From Acidicapsa acidisoli (GTDB taxonomy: Bacteria > Acidobacteriota > Terriglobia > Terriglobales > Acidobacteriaceae): 64,000 nt of DNA. The stretch lies in contig NZ_JAGSYI010000003.1 of the NCBI RefSeq assembly GCF_025685625.1, forward strand, positions 682,001 to 746,000, written 5' to 3'. Made by a program: the position numbers and the translations under genes. Positions 18,776 to 26,850 of this stretch are shown one piece after another; the stretch's first letter is position 1, and each line of letters opens with the position of its first letter. Under the pieces are notes generated by a model. The model did not search any database, was not told the DNA's origin, and was given only the letters and a program-made list of their open reading frames with translations.

Positions 18776-19443
18776 GCACGATGACGCAGGTTCGGGAGCG
18801 GTTGCTGTCTCCCCTGGGATTGCACGCGGTGGGGTTTGGTCTGCTGGCGATTGCCACCATTGTGCTGGGCGTCCGGGTGGGATTGGATTGGCGAACAACG
18901 AGCAGCAGCAATCAGGATGCGATGGCGACCCGGCAGGCGGAGCTTCGGACGCTTCAGTTCCAGACGGCGCCGCTGCGCGGCCTCGACAAGAAGGTAGCTG
19001 AATCAAGCAAGCAGATCGACGCGTTCTATGCCAAGCGAATTCCGCCGAGCTGGTCCGCCGTGCTGGAACGGCTGGGAGACCTGAAGACCAAGGCTCCTGT
19101 GCAACTGACCAGGGTGCAGTATACGGTGGCTCCGGGGTCCGGGGATCTTACCGAAATCCGTATGGATGCGGGATTGAGCGGCGATTATCCGGCGATTATG
19201 CGCTTTGTGAATGGATTAGAGCGAAGTCCGACGTTTTTTGTGATTCGCGCCATGGCATTGACCGGGCAACAGAGCGGCACGGTGAATCTGAGGTTGGAGT
19301 TCTCGACCTGGCTGAGGCCGCAGGACGCGCCGGTCCTATCGCCGCCCGATGACTCGACGGACTCCGACGCGCCTGCCACGGAACCAGACACTTCGCAGGA
19401 ACGGCACGGAGCAGCGACTCCGAGCAGCGGGAAAGGACGGTAA
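18772..19443 (+). CDS. PilO-like pilus assembly protein
   Basis: The 223-residue bitopic protein has a membrane helix at about 15-38, a periplasmic coiled-coil (AELRTLQFQTAPLRGLDKKV) and a ferredoxin-like domain with GDLTEIRMDAGLSGDYPAIMRFVNGLE, a typical PilO core. The last 40 residues are low-complexity. It starts within the end of the PilN gene and ends two bases before the next gene. PilN and PilO heterodimers link the platform to PilP. Confidence 0.82.
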   Translation: MSTMTQVRERLLSPLGLHAVGFGLLAIATIVLGVRVGLDWRTTSSSNQDAMATRQAELRTLQFQTAPLRGLDKKVAESSKQIDAFYAKRIPPSWSAVLERLGDLKTKAPVQLTRVQYTVAPGSGDLTEIRMDAGLSGDYPAIMRFVNGLERSPTFFVIRAMALTGQQSGTVNLRLEFSTWLRPQDAPVLSPPDDSTDSDAPATEPDTSQERHGAATPSSGKGR

Positions 19444-19445
19444 CG

Positions 19446-20084
19446 ATGGCGATCAAGGCCGGTACAGAAAACAAGCGCAATGTCGTGATAGCCATCGTCC
19501 TGTTTTGCATTCTGGCGTATCTGGGAATCAGCCAGCTTATGAGCGGTCCGCCTACGACGGTTCCGGTTTCTGCCCCGTCGCGGTCCGCGACGCTGCACGA
19601 GACTCCGGAGGCTCCCGCGATTCGAACAGCGACCGGGAGCGCGACGAACAGAAACACGTCCGGACCGGCGGCGCATAAGCTGGCGACCTCGGGGCTTGAT
19701 CCTGCGCTGCACCTGGAGAGATTGGCTTTGAGCGAGTCGATTGAGTACGCGGGCAGCGGAAGGAATATCTTTTCCGCCAACTCGGCGCCGGTGCAGATTG
19801 AAGAGGCGCTTGCGCCTGCGCGGCCCAAGGGCCCGGTTGTGCCTGTGTACACTCCGCCGCCAATTCCGCAACCGCCTGCGATCGATCTGCATTATTTTGG
19901 ATACTCGGCCAACAAGGATGGGAAGCGGGAAGCGTTTCTGCTGCACGGCGAGGATATTTTTGAAGCCGCAGCGGGTGAGATTGTGAATCACCGCTATAAG
20001 GTCGTTGCGGTGGACACTCACTCGGTGCAGGTGACCGATCTCAGCTATAACAACACCCAGACTTTGCCCCTGATGGCGAATTGA
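19446..20084 (+). CDS. PilP-like / GspC-like pilus alignment protein
   Basis: The 212-residue protein has a single N-terminal membrane helix (about 13-30), a long Ser/Thr/Ala/Pro-rich linker, and a small C-terminal beta domain (PAIDLHYFGY to SVQVTDLSYNNTQTLPL) resembling the homology region of PilP/GspC. Proteins of this type connect the inner-membrane complex to the secretin. No lipobox is present, unlike PilP, so it is closer in topology to GspC. No secretin gene is present in this window. Confidence 0.62.
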   Translation: MAIKAGTENKRNVVIAIVLFCILAYLGISQLMSGPPTTVPVSAPSRSATLHETPEAPAIRTATGSATNRNTSGPAAHKLATSGLDPALHLERLALSESIEYAGSGRNIFSANSAPVQIEEALAPARPKGPVVPVYTPPPIPQPPAIDLHYFGYSANKDGKREAFLLHGEDIFEAAAGEIVNHRYKVVAVDTHSVQVTDLSYNNTQTLPLMAN

Positions 20085-21196
20085 AGACCTGTATGAGTAA
20101 CAGAAGCCGAATTCCGAAGAGACTGGCCCGGCGAAACCCGGGAGAACAGGGTGCAGGAGGGCAGGGGGCGGGAGAACAAGGTTACATCCTGCTTGCGGTT
20201 CTGTTTCTGGTGGCGATGGTGTTGATTGTGCTTGCCACGGCCGCGCCGAAGATGGCGGCCGACATCCAACGGGACCGGGAAGTTGAGCTGATTCACCGCG
20301 GGAAGCAGTATGTGCGGGCGATCAAGCTGTATTACAAGAAGTTCGGAGCGTATCCGCCGAATCTGGATGCGCTTGAGAAGACGAACGAGATTCGTTTTCT
20401 GCGCAAGCGGTACGTCGACCCAATGACGGGTAAAGATGAATGGCACCTGATCCACTTCGGCGAAAACAAAACGCCTTCCTACGGGTTCTTTGGCCAACCG
20501 ATTGGTGGGACTGGCGGCTCAACGATAGCAGGAATCGGACCGGGCGGCGTCGGCCAGAATATTGGCAGTCCAGCTTCGCAGAGCGCCTTTGGCGGCCAGA
20601 GTACCTTTGGCAGCAGTTCGCCCGGGGGCGGAGCCTACGGGGGCAGTTCCTTTGGCAGTAATTCCAACAGCGGATCTACATCTACCATCGGTACGACCGG
20701 AACTGATCCGAATGCCGGAAACACAGCCGGAGGGACTGCCGGAGGCGCGACTGGAACGGGAAGCGGTACGAGCACGGACCCGAATGCTGCTTCAGGAGCT
20801 GCCGGAACCAGTCCGACCGGCACTACTTCCGGCGGCATCGGCGGCAGCACAAACGGTCAGACTTTTGGCGGCGGCGGAATCATCGGCGTGGAAAGCACCA
20901 GTCCAAAACTAGCCATTCTGGAGTGGAAGAAGAAGAAGCACTTCAACGAGTGGGAGTTCTGGTATGACCCGAATGCCGACCAGATCATGATGAGCAGCAG
21001 CCTGGGCGCGATCGGCCAGCCGGCGGGTGGTACGTCCGGCACACCTGGCACAAACGGCTCATCGTTTGGAAGCGGCAGTGGTTCGTCGTTTGGAAGTGGA
21101 AGTTCGTTCGGCAGCGGAAGCTCCTTTGGGTCGAGTGGAACAGGTACTCCCTCACCCGCGCCAACTCCCCCTCCTACGACGCAACCGCAGCAATAA
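20081..21196 (+). CDS. Pseudopilin-like protein with Gly/Ser-rich tail
   Basis: The 371-residue protein has a basic leader ending in Gly34, then Tyr35 and a long hydrophobic helix (YILLAVLFLVAMVLIVL), a prepilin-peptidase-like cleavage site. It continues as a GspG-like globular start (KQYVRAIKLYYKKFGAYPPNLDAL). Position +5 of the mature protein is Ala instead of the usual Glu. Two low-complexity stretches rich in Gly, Ser, Thr and Asn (about 145-265 and 310-355, the latter with SFGSGS repeats) surround a second structured block (LAILEWKKKKHFNEWEFWYDP). It starts with TTG overlapping the previous stop; an ATG at 20093 is the alternative. Confidence 0.72.
   Translation: MKTCMSNRSRIPKRLARRNPGEQGAGGQGAGEQGYILLAVLFLVAMVLIVLATAAPKMAADIQRDREVELIHRGKQYVRAIKLYYKKFGAYPPNLDALEKTNEIRFLRKRYVDPMTGKDEWHLIHFGENKTPSYGFFGQPIGGTGGSTIAGIGPGGVGQNIGSPASQSAFGGQSTFGSSSPGGGAYGGSSFGSNSNSGSTSTIGTTGTDPNAGNTAGGTAGGATGTGSGTSTDPNAASGAAGTSPTGTTSGGIGGSTNGQTFGGGGIIGVESTSPKLAILEWKKKKHFNEWEFWYDPNADQIMMSSSLGAIGQPAGGTSGTPGTNGSSFGSGSGSSFGSGSSFGSGSSFGSSGTGTPSPAPTPPPTTQPQQ
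21060..21140 (+). repeat. In-gene tandem repeats encoding SFGSGS
   Basis: Degenerate 12-18 base units of the type TCGTTTGGAAGCGGCAG recur four to five times inside the pseudopilin gene, encoding Ser-Phe-Gly-Ser-Gly-Ser repeats. Length variation by slippage would be expected. Confidence 0.6.
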
Positions 21197-21218
21197 ACCC
21201 TTTCGATTCATGACAAAC

Positions 21219-21256
21219 GCACAACGGCCCGTCTCCTGGGAGACGGGCCGTTGTGC
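21219..21256. terminator. Strong bidirectional hairpin terminator
   Basis: GCACAACGGCCCGTCTCC and its exact reverse complement are separated by only two bases, giving an 18-base perfect palindrome. It lies between the convergent pseudopilin gene and the Fe-S carrier gene. There is no T-tract, so it may act as a processing or transcription barrier hairpin rather than a classical intrinsic terminator. Confidence 0.75.
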
Positions 21257-21280
21257 ATAGAGATCTGGATAACCGGCGTC

Positions 21281-21673
21281 TTAGACGCTGAAGGAGGAGC
21301 CGCAGCCGCAGGTGCTCTTGACGTTGGGGTTTTCAAACTTGAAGCCTGCGGCTTCGAAGGTTTCAACGTAGTCCACGATGCAGTTGTTGAGGTACATGAG
21401 CGAGGTGGCGTCGATGAAGACCTTCAGGCCGTCATAAGTGAAGACCTTGTCCATCATGCCGCTCTGGTTCTCGAAAGCCATGGAGTACTGGAAGCCGGAG
21501 CAGCCGCCGCCCACAACTCCCACGCGCAGACCGGCAGGAATCGGATCCTGGGTGGCCATGATTTCGCGAACTTTGGCGATGGCCGCGGGGGTCATGTTCA
21601 GCGGGGTTGCCTTGGTTTCGGTGACCGGAATATTGGCGGAATCGGGGGTAATTGCGGCGGTTGCGGTTGCCAT
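21281..21673 (-). CDS. A-type iron-sulfur cluster carrier (ErpA/IscA family)
   Basis: The 130-residue protein carries Cys58 (GGGCSGFQY), Cys122 and Cys124 (TCGCGSSF), the three invariant cluster ligands of A-type carriers that deliver Fe-S clusters to apo-enzymes. The ISLTP-like start is LNMTPAAIAKV. A 20-residue N-terminal extension precedes the core. An AGGAGA box lies seven bases before the ATG. No other isc or suf genes are adjacent. ErpA, IscA and SufA cannot be distinguished from the sequence alone. Confidence 0.92.
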   Translation of the reverse strand: MATATAAITPDSANIPVTETKATPLNMTPAAIAKVREIMATQDPIPAGLRVGVVGGGCSGFQYSMAFENQSGMMDKVFTYDGLKVFIDATSLMYLNNCIVDYVETFEAAGFKFENPNVKSTCGCGSSFSV

Positions 21674-21856
21674 GTGCGGTTTCTCCTGATTACTGAACTT
21701 TGACGCTGAACTCTGCTTCTAAGCCTTCTCGAACCCTGTCACTACTCTACTGCCTCAACGCATTTTGAAACAAGAGCGTTTTGGTCCGATATTGCTGATT
21801 GGATGCGACTCGTTCCTGAATGGTCGCAAACCGTGACGTTCGTCACTCCCAAATCT

Positions 21857-21886
21857 TTGAAAATGAGCCCAGAATGGTGCTAAAGT
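21857..21886 (+). promoter_or_regulatory. Sigma-70-like promoter candidate
   Basis: TTGAAA at 21857-21862 and TAAAGT at 21881-21886 are spaced by 18 bases. It would produce a leader of about 120 bases that includes the 21961-21996 hairpin before the gene at 22014. Confidence 0.4.
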
Positions 21887-21960
21887 GTTACGCCAAGCGG
21901 CCCTCCTACCCGCGAGACCGCGATTCCGATCAGGACTCGCAGGCACGCCGGACCGAAATG

Positions 21961-21996
21961 GAGCATTTCAGGAATATATCTTCTCCTGAAATGCTC
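21961..21996 (+). promoter_or_regulatory. Perfect 13-base inverted repeat just before a ribosome-binding site
   Basis: GAGCATTTCAGGA (21961-21973) and TCCTGAAATGCTC (21984-21996) are exact reverse complements around a 10-base AT-rich loop. Four bases later begins the GAGGAGGAAG ribosome-binding site of the gene at 22014. As RNA it would be a stable leader hairpin; as DNA it could be an operator. Confidence 0.55.
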
Positions 21997-22013
21997 AGCC
22001 GAGGAGGAAGCGT

Positions 22014-22292
22014 ATGACACCGAATGTGGTTCCCGTTATGTGGATCGTTTGGGCGATCTTTGCGCTGGTTACGGCTCTTCTGTATGCCTATCGTTCCAGT
22101 CTGACTCGCGATGAAGAAGGACAAATCTTTCTGGATGACGCCTTTGCCCATGAAAAAGCTGTACAGACCCAGATCGTTTCGAAGGTAACCAAGCTGCAGC
22201 CTGCGCTGCGGGCCAGCCTGATTCTGACCGTGCTGATGACGATAGCGGTGCTCGCGTATTACGCCTGGGACGCGGGCAAATCGCTTCTTTAG
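22014..22292 (+). CDS. Small two-helix membrane protein, unknown function
   Basis: The 92-residue protein has two predicted membrane helices (about 7-25 and 66-84) flanking a polar, acidic loop (RDEEGQIFLDDAF). A very strong ribosome-binding site (GAGGAGGAAG) lies before the ATG, which supports it being expressed. I do not recognise the family. Both neighbours are on the other strand, so it appears to be a single-gene unit with its own hairpin leader and a terminator downstream. Confidence 0.7.
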   Translation: MTPNVVPVMWIVWAIFALVTALLYAYRSSLTRDEEGQIFLDDAFAHEKAVQTQIVSKVTKLQPALRASLILTVLMTIAVLAYYAWDAGKSLL

Positions 22293-22317
22293 TTAAGTTG
22301 CGCCGGATGTGGCGTGA

Positions 22318-22364
22318 TTGACTCGATCACCCAGGTCTCAACAATCGAGATCTGGGTGAGTCAA
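22318..22364. terminator. Bidirectional terminator hairpin
   Basis: TCACCCAGGTCTC (22327-22339) pairs with GAGATCTGGGTGA (22347-22359) with one mismatch, and outer TTGAC / GTCAA bases extend the stem past a small bulge. It separates the convergent small membrane protein gene and the VWFA gene. Confidence 0.7.
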
Positions 22365-22377
22365 AGTGAGGCTCTAG

Positions 22378-23631
22378 CTATTCGACTTCCTGGTGGGCGC
22401 GGTAGCCATTGCGGTAGATCAGCTCATATTTAAGCGGTTTGTGCTTTTCGTCCTGAATCTGCAGCGGATGACCTTCGTCATCGACCAGTTGCACCTGGAG
22501 TTTTCGGAAGGTTCCGTCCTGCGCAGAGTTGAGCGGGTGATACACGAGTTCGTACTTGGAGCGGATGGCCTGGTTGATAGCGTTGAAGTCGTCCGGCATT
22601 TCAGCGACGAAGCGGGGCGCAAAGAACATGCCGCCAGTCATTCGGGCGAAGGTCTGCATCTGGTTGTCGGCCTGCAGGTAATCCATCTCCGCGCCGCCAA
22701 AGCCGCCACGGCCGCGGCCCTCGGACATGATGCGGGCCACTGCTCCGGTCGAGACCGTGAAGATCGTGACGTCGGGGGTTTTCCGGATCTTGTCCATGAT
22801 CTTGTCGAGAGTGATCTTGGAGAAGGTATCGCGGCCAGAGGCGATCAGGATGATGTACTTCTGCCCTTCAATACGGCTGACCCGGTCGAGACCCTCGTAA
22901 AGCGCGTCGAAGAGATTGCGCTCAGAGAAGCCAGGAATGCGCAGGGAGTTGATGGACTCGAGGATCTGGCGCTTGTCCTGGGTGAAGTCAGTCACGATCT
23001 GGGTGCGCATGTCGAAGGTCATCATAGCGACATAGTCCTGGGGCCGGAGCTGCTGCGCGAAAGAGAAGGCAGCGTTGCGCATGTCGTAGATGAACTGGTA
23101 GTTAGTGGCTGCGAACTCGCAGATGAGAAGCGCGGTGATGGGCGCCTCGGTGCGCTTGAAACCGATGACCTTCTGCTCCTTGCCGTCCTCGAAGACGCGG
23201 AAGTTGGCGGCCTTGAGATTGGGGACGAACTGGTGGGTCTTTTCGAGGAGCACGCCCACGTCCACGGTGACTTCGGGCACATCGACGTGCAGCGAGACGG
23301 ACGGCATGTTTGGGGGATTCCTGATTTTAGGAGCGACGGGGGCGGGCGGTGGGGTGTCGGCGTCTTCCGGTGTCGCCTTTTTCTTCGGCACTACGATGGG
23401 GCCGTTGTCCCCGCCTGGACCGCCTGCGTCAGGGCTGGCCGTGTCCGGTTGTTGTGTGGGCGGCGGAGTCGGAGGGGTCGATTGAGCAAGAAGCCGCGGT
23501 GCAAAACCGACGGAAACGAGCGAGACCAGAAAGGCGGCCAGACAAAATTGGGAGCAAAGACGGCGGGAAAGATGGAGGCCACTGGAATAGATATTGGAGA
23601 GACGACGAAACCGGCGATTCATCCTGAACAT
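22378..23631 (-). CDS. Acidobacterial VWFA-type secreted protein
   Basis: The roughly 417-residue protein has a signal peptide (cleavage near RLLAQ), a proline-rich linker and a von Willebrand A-like fold (about 130-340) of the acidobacterial type, with VTVDVGVLLEKTHQF, DYVAMMTFDMRTQI, GFSERNLFDALYEGLDRV and GQKYIILIASGRDTFSK. The metal-binding DxSxS motif is replaced by CEFAATN. The role is unknown; VWA proteins usually mediate protein interactions outside the cell. ATG 23631 is preferred over an upstream GTG because GAGG sits five bases before it. It diverges from the S55 peptidase gene. Confidence 0.85.
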   Translation of the reverse strand: MFRMNRRFRRLSNIYSSGLHLSRRLCSQFCLAAFLVSLVSVGFAPRLLAQSTPPTPPPTQQPDTASPDAGGPGGDNGPIVVPKKKATPEDADTPPPAPVAPKIRNPPNMPSVSLHVDVPEVTVDVGVLLEKTHQFVPNLKAANFRVFEDGKEQKVIGFKRTEAPITALLICEFAATNYQFIYDMRNAAFSFAQQLRPQDYVAMMTFDMRTQIVTDFTQDKRQILESINSLRIPGFSERNLFDALYEGLDRVSRIEGQKYIILIASGRDTFSKITLDKIMDKIRKTPDVTIFTVSTGAVARIMSEGRGRGGFGGAEMDYLQADNQMQTFARMTGGMFFAPRFVAEMPDDFNAINQAIRSKYELVYHPLNSAQDGTFRKLQVQLVDDEGHPLQIQDEKHKPLKYELIYRNGYRAHQEVE

Positions 23632-23814
23632 CACAACCTCACTGACAACAAAGGATACGGGCTCAGAACAGCATACGGCGAATGGGTGACGGCGTGTGCG
23701 ACGGAATTCACGCTGGACCCGATCGCGAGCCTTGCCGAACCCGCCAGCATTTGTTTCTTTTCAAAGAAAATACTGTGCTGCGCACGCTCGGCCACAGCGT
23801 CTAATCTGGTAGAC

Positions 23815-25704
23815 GTGTGCAATCGCTTTAAGAAAACCTCTTCCATCGAATTTTTCGCTGCTGTTTTTGGTATGGCTTCCATAATTGCCGCAGGAAGCAC
23901 CTCAGGAATCGCGCAGGCGCAGAAGACTGCCGAGTTGGCTACCGCTGCTTCGGCTGCCATGCCTCCGCCCTCCAGCGTCGGCATTTTTCCGCTGAGCCAA
24001 GTGCATCGGGGATTGCAGGGGACGGCGTGGACTGTTTTTCAGGGCACAGTGCCGGAGCCGATGGATGTGGAGATTCTTGGGGTGCTGCATGGAGCGCGCG
24101 GCCCGCATCGTGATCTGATCCTGGCCAGATTGCATGGAGCCAAGCCGGAGTATACGGGCGTGGTCGCGGGCATGAGCGGCAGCCCCGTATATATTGACGG
24201 CAAACTGGCAGGAGCGCTTTCTTATCGGATCGGACAGTTCAGCAAGGAGCCGATTGCCGGGATCACGCCGATTGAGCAGATGCTGGAAGTGCGGGATCTG
24301 CCGGTACGAACTCTGACCAATGAGGCGCCGCTGCAAATCGCCGATCATGGCAACCAGCCCCAGACCAGCGGCATCGACTCCGGTGGGCTGACTTTTTCCG
24401 CCATGGAAACGCCGCTGCTGATGAGCGGGTTTCAGCCTGAGGCGATCCGCGTCTGGAAGGACCAGGTGGCCGGAACAGGTCTGGATATGATTTCGGCGGG
24501 CGGGGGAATGGTTGGCGGCGGGACATCCGATGACGGGGTTGGCGGCGACTTTGGGCCCATCGTGCCTGGTTCTGCCGTAAGTCTGCAGCTCGTGCGCGGA
24601 GATCTGGAGATTGCCGCCACTTGCACCGTAACCTATGTCGATCCCAAGCAGCTTCTGGCTTGTGGTCACCCAGTGCTGCAGGCTGGTCCTGTTTCGCTGC
24701 CAATGACCTCAACCGAGGTTGTGGCGACGTTGGCTTCACCGTTGAATGCCTTCAAGATTGTGAATACAGGCAAGGTGATCGGGGCCTTCACGGAGGATCG
24801 GGACGCGGCTATCGGCGGCGTGATGGGTGCAACGGCGCGGATGATTCCGGTTTCGATCTCGGTTGGCAACGGTAAGGACGCACTGGAGCGGAAGATCGAA
24901 GTACTGGACCTGCCCGCGCTCACGGCCCAGGCGGTGCTGGTCTCCGTCTACCAGATCCTTCTCGAATCGAATGAAAGCTCAGCCGAGACCAGCTACCACG
25001 TGACCGGCGATATCACGGTGCATGGAATGTCTCCGGTTCCGGTAAATGCCTGGGGCACGCCGGGCGAGTCGATGGCCTCCCAGCTTGCGGCGGCGTTTGG
25101 GGTTGCGGACAGCTTCAACCGCTTGTACGCGAACGCCACGCGGCAGCAGCCGATGGAGGGGGTGCGGCTGCATATCGAGGTGATTCCGCGCGATCTGCGG
25201 ACGGAGTTGGAGAGCGTTCGGCTGGTTTCTTCGAGCATTGTTCATGCCGGGGATACGGTGGAGGTGGAAGCGACTTTGCGGCCCTGGGAGCAGCCGGCGC
25301 GCAATGTGCGGATTCCGATCACGCTTCCGGCGCGGCTGGAGCCAGGCAATATTCGTCTGATGGTGGGCAGTTCATCCGCCCTGGACCGGACGCTGGACGC
25401 GGCCCGTCCGGCGGGGAAAACCGGGGGCGAAGCCGCTGTGTCGGCGCGGCTCCGGAGTCAGCACGCCGCAGATCAGTTATATGTGAGCCTGCTGCTGCCG
25501 GAATCGCAGGCATCAATGGACGGGAGCACACTCGACAGCCTGCCACTGTCGATGGCCAATACCCTGGAATCGCAACGCAGCGGGGTAGAGGTGGGTCTGC
25601 ACGGCGAGTCGATTGTGGTGGCGGCGACTGCGCCTGCTGGAGGGGTATTGAGCGGACAACAGCTACTTACCCTGCGCGTAGAGGCCGGAGGCGGGTTAAA
25701 CTAA
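23815..25704 (+). CDS. SpoIVB-type (S55) peptidase domain protein
   Basis: The open frame runs from 22393, but the upstream part is antisense to the VWFA gene. A GTG at 23815 begins a good signal peptide (basic CNRFKK, hydrophobic FFAAVFGMASIIAAG, cleavage after IAQA), giving about 629 residues. The S55 serine motif GMSGSPVYIDGKLAGAL and a downstream ACGHPVL histidine segment match SpoIVB-type serine peptidases. The C-terminal third is beta-rich (TLRPWEQPARNVRIPITLPARL). In acidobacteria such proteins are stand-alone, not tied to sporulation; the substrate is unknown. Confidence 0.8.
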   Translation: MCNRFKKTSSIEFFAAVFGMASIIAAGSTSGIAQAQKTAELATAASAAMPPPSSVGIFPLSQVHRGLQGTAWTVFQGTVPEPMDVEILGVLHGARGPHRDLILARLHGAKPEYTGVVAGMSGSPVYIDGKLAGALSYRIGQFSKEPIAGITPIEQMLEVRDLPVRTLTNEAPLQIADHGNQPQTSGIDSGGLTFSAMETPLLMSGFQPEAIRVWKDQVAGTGLDMISAGGGMVGGGTSDDGVGGDFGPIVPGSAVSLQLVRGDLEIAATCTVTYVDPKQLLACGHPVLQAGPVSLPMTSTEVVATLASPLNAFKIVNTGKVIGAFTEDRDAAIGGVMGATARMIPVSISVGNGKDALERKIEVLDLPALTAQAVLVSVYQILLESNESSAETSYHVTGDITVHGMSPVPVNAWGTPGESMASQLAAAFGVADSFNRLYANATRQQPMEGVRLHIEVIPRDLRTELESVRLVSSSIVHAGDTVEVEATLRPWEQPARNVRIPITLPARLEPGNIRLMVGSSSALDRTLDAARPAGKTGGEAAVSARLRSQHAADQLYVSLLLPESQASMDGSTLDSLPLSMANTLESQRSGVEVGLHGESIVVAATAPAGGVLSGQQLLTLRVEAGGGLN

Positions 25705-25842
25705 GGTCACGTACTCGTGGTCGATCGTTTCCTGATCCGAGGTTTCGCCTCAGGTTGAGGGAAATCACGGCTTGACGGGCTGGTCATTGTAGACAAATCT
25801 GGGCAGCTCCCTACCGCTTTCTTCGAGGCTTTCAGAACGCTT

Positions 25843-26850
25843 ATGGCGCTTATTCAAGGACTTGCAGCTCATGCGGCAGGCGCAGAACTTCTTCCTTTTC
25901 GATATGATCCCGGCGAATTGCGCCCCCAGGAAGTGGAGATTCGCATCTCGCACTGCGGCGTCTGCCACAGCGATCTGCACCTGATCTCCAATGACTGGAG
26001 CATCAGCCAGTATCCGTTCATTCCAGGGCACGAGATTGTCGGAACGGTCGTGGCGGCCGCGCCGGATGTGACGTCGCTTGAGGTTGGGCAGCGGGTGGGT
26101 GTGGGCTGGCAGTCGAACTCCTGCGGCTTGTGCGAGTGGTGCAGCCGGGGGATGGAAAATCTGTGCCCATCCATGGAAGCTACCTGTGTGCGCCGAAATG
26201 GCGGCTACGCGCAGGCAGTTCGCGTGAACGCGCGTTTCGCCATTCCGATTCCCGACGCAATTTCGAGCGAGGGCGCGGCTCCCCTGCTGTGCGGGGGAAT
26301 AACGGTGTACAACCCGCTTCGGGCGCACGGCGTCAATCCCTCGTCACGCGTGGGAGTCGTCGGCATTGGCGGACTGGGACACATTGCGCTGCAATTTGCG
26401 CGGGTCTTTGGGGCGGAGGTGACGGCATTTTCAACCTCGGCCGCCAAAGAAGAGGAGGCGCGTGCGCTGGGCGCGCATGGCTTCGTGAATACGCGCGAGT
26501 CTCGCGCGGTGCGCGATGTGGCGGGAACCTTTGACTTTATTCTGACCACCATCAATGCGGATCAGGACTGGAACTCCTACATTCAATCGCTCAGGCCGAC
26601 GGGAACGCTGTGCTTCGTCGGGGTTCCTCCATCAGCGGTTTCGGTCAACGCCTTTCCGCTGGTTGCCGGGATACGCACCATCACCGGCAGCCCCATCGGC
26701 AGCCCGCACCTGCTGCGGGAGATGCTCGATGTAGCCGCGCGGCATGGGGTGAAGGCGCAAACGGAGGTCTCCCCGATGGCCAAGGTGAATGAGGCGATCG
26801 CCAAGGTGAAAAAGAATAAGGTGCGGTATCGGGCCGTCCTGGCGAACTAG
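25843..26850 (+). CDS. Zinc-dependent NAD(P) alcohol dehydrogenase (YahK-like)
   Basis: The 335-residue medium-chain dehydrogenase has catalytic zinc ligands Cys41 (CGVCHSD), His63 (GHE) and Cys151, the four structural zinc cysteines Cys95, Cys98, Cys101 and Cys109, and the nucleotide loop GIGGLGH (about 175-181). The set of motifs fits the YahK/cinnamyl-alcohol dehydrogenase group, which reduces aldehydes with NADPH. The gene stands alone; its substrate cannot be predicted from context. Confidence 0.9.
   Translation: MALIQGLAAHAAGAELLPFRYDPGELRPQEVEIRISHCGVCHSDLHLISNDWSISQYPFIPGHEIVGTVVAAAPDVTSLEVGQRVGVGWQSNSCGLCEWCSRGMENLCPSMEATCVRRNGGYAQAVRVNARFAIPIPDAISSEGAAPLLCGGITVYNPLRAHGVNPSSRVGVVGIGGLGHIALQFARVFGAEVTAFSTSAAKEEEARALGAHGFVNTRESRAVRDVAGTFDFILTTINADQDWNSYIQSLRPTGTLCFVGVPPSAVSVNAFPLVAGIRTITGSPIGSPHLLREMLDVAARHGVKAQTEVSPMAKVNEAIAKVKKNKVRYRAVLAN

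Larger units (their letters stand above)
21674..22013. other. 340-base divergent intergenic region with promoter and hairpin
   Basis: This gap separates the Fe-S carrier gene (leftward) from the small membrane protein gene (rightward). It contains a sigma-70-like promoter candidate at 21857-21886 and a strong inverted repeat at 21961-21996, both listed separately. No further gene is seen. Confidence 0.5.

Noticed and set aside
21060-21140. Repeat array resembling a CRISPR
   Set aside because: The units are 12-18 bases, in frame with SFGSGS codons and without spacers; it is a coding tandem repeat.
22393-23814. N-terminal 474 codons of a 1103-codon plus-strand frame
   Set aside because: Most of this part is antisense to the VWFA gene and low in protein-like character; a signal peptide starting at GTG 23815 gives a sensible S55 peptidase.
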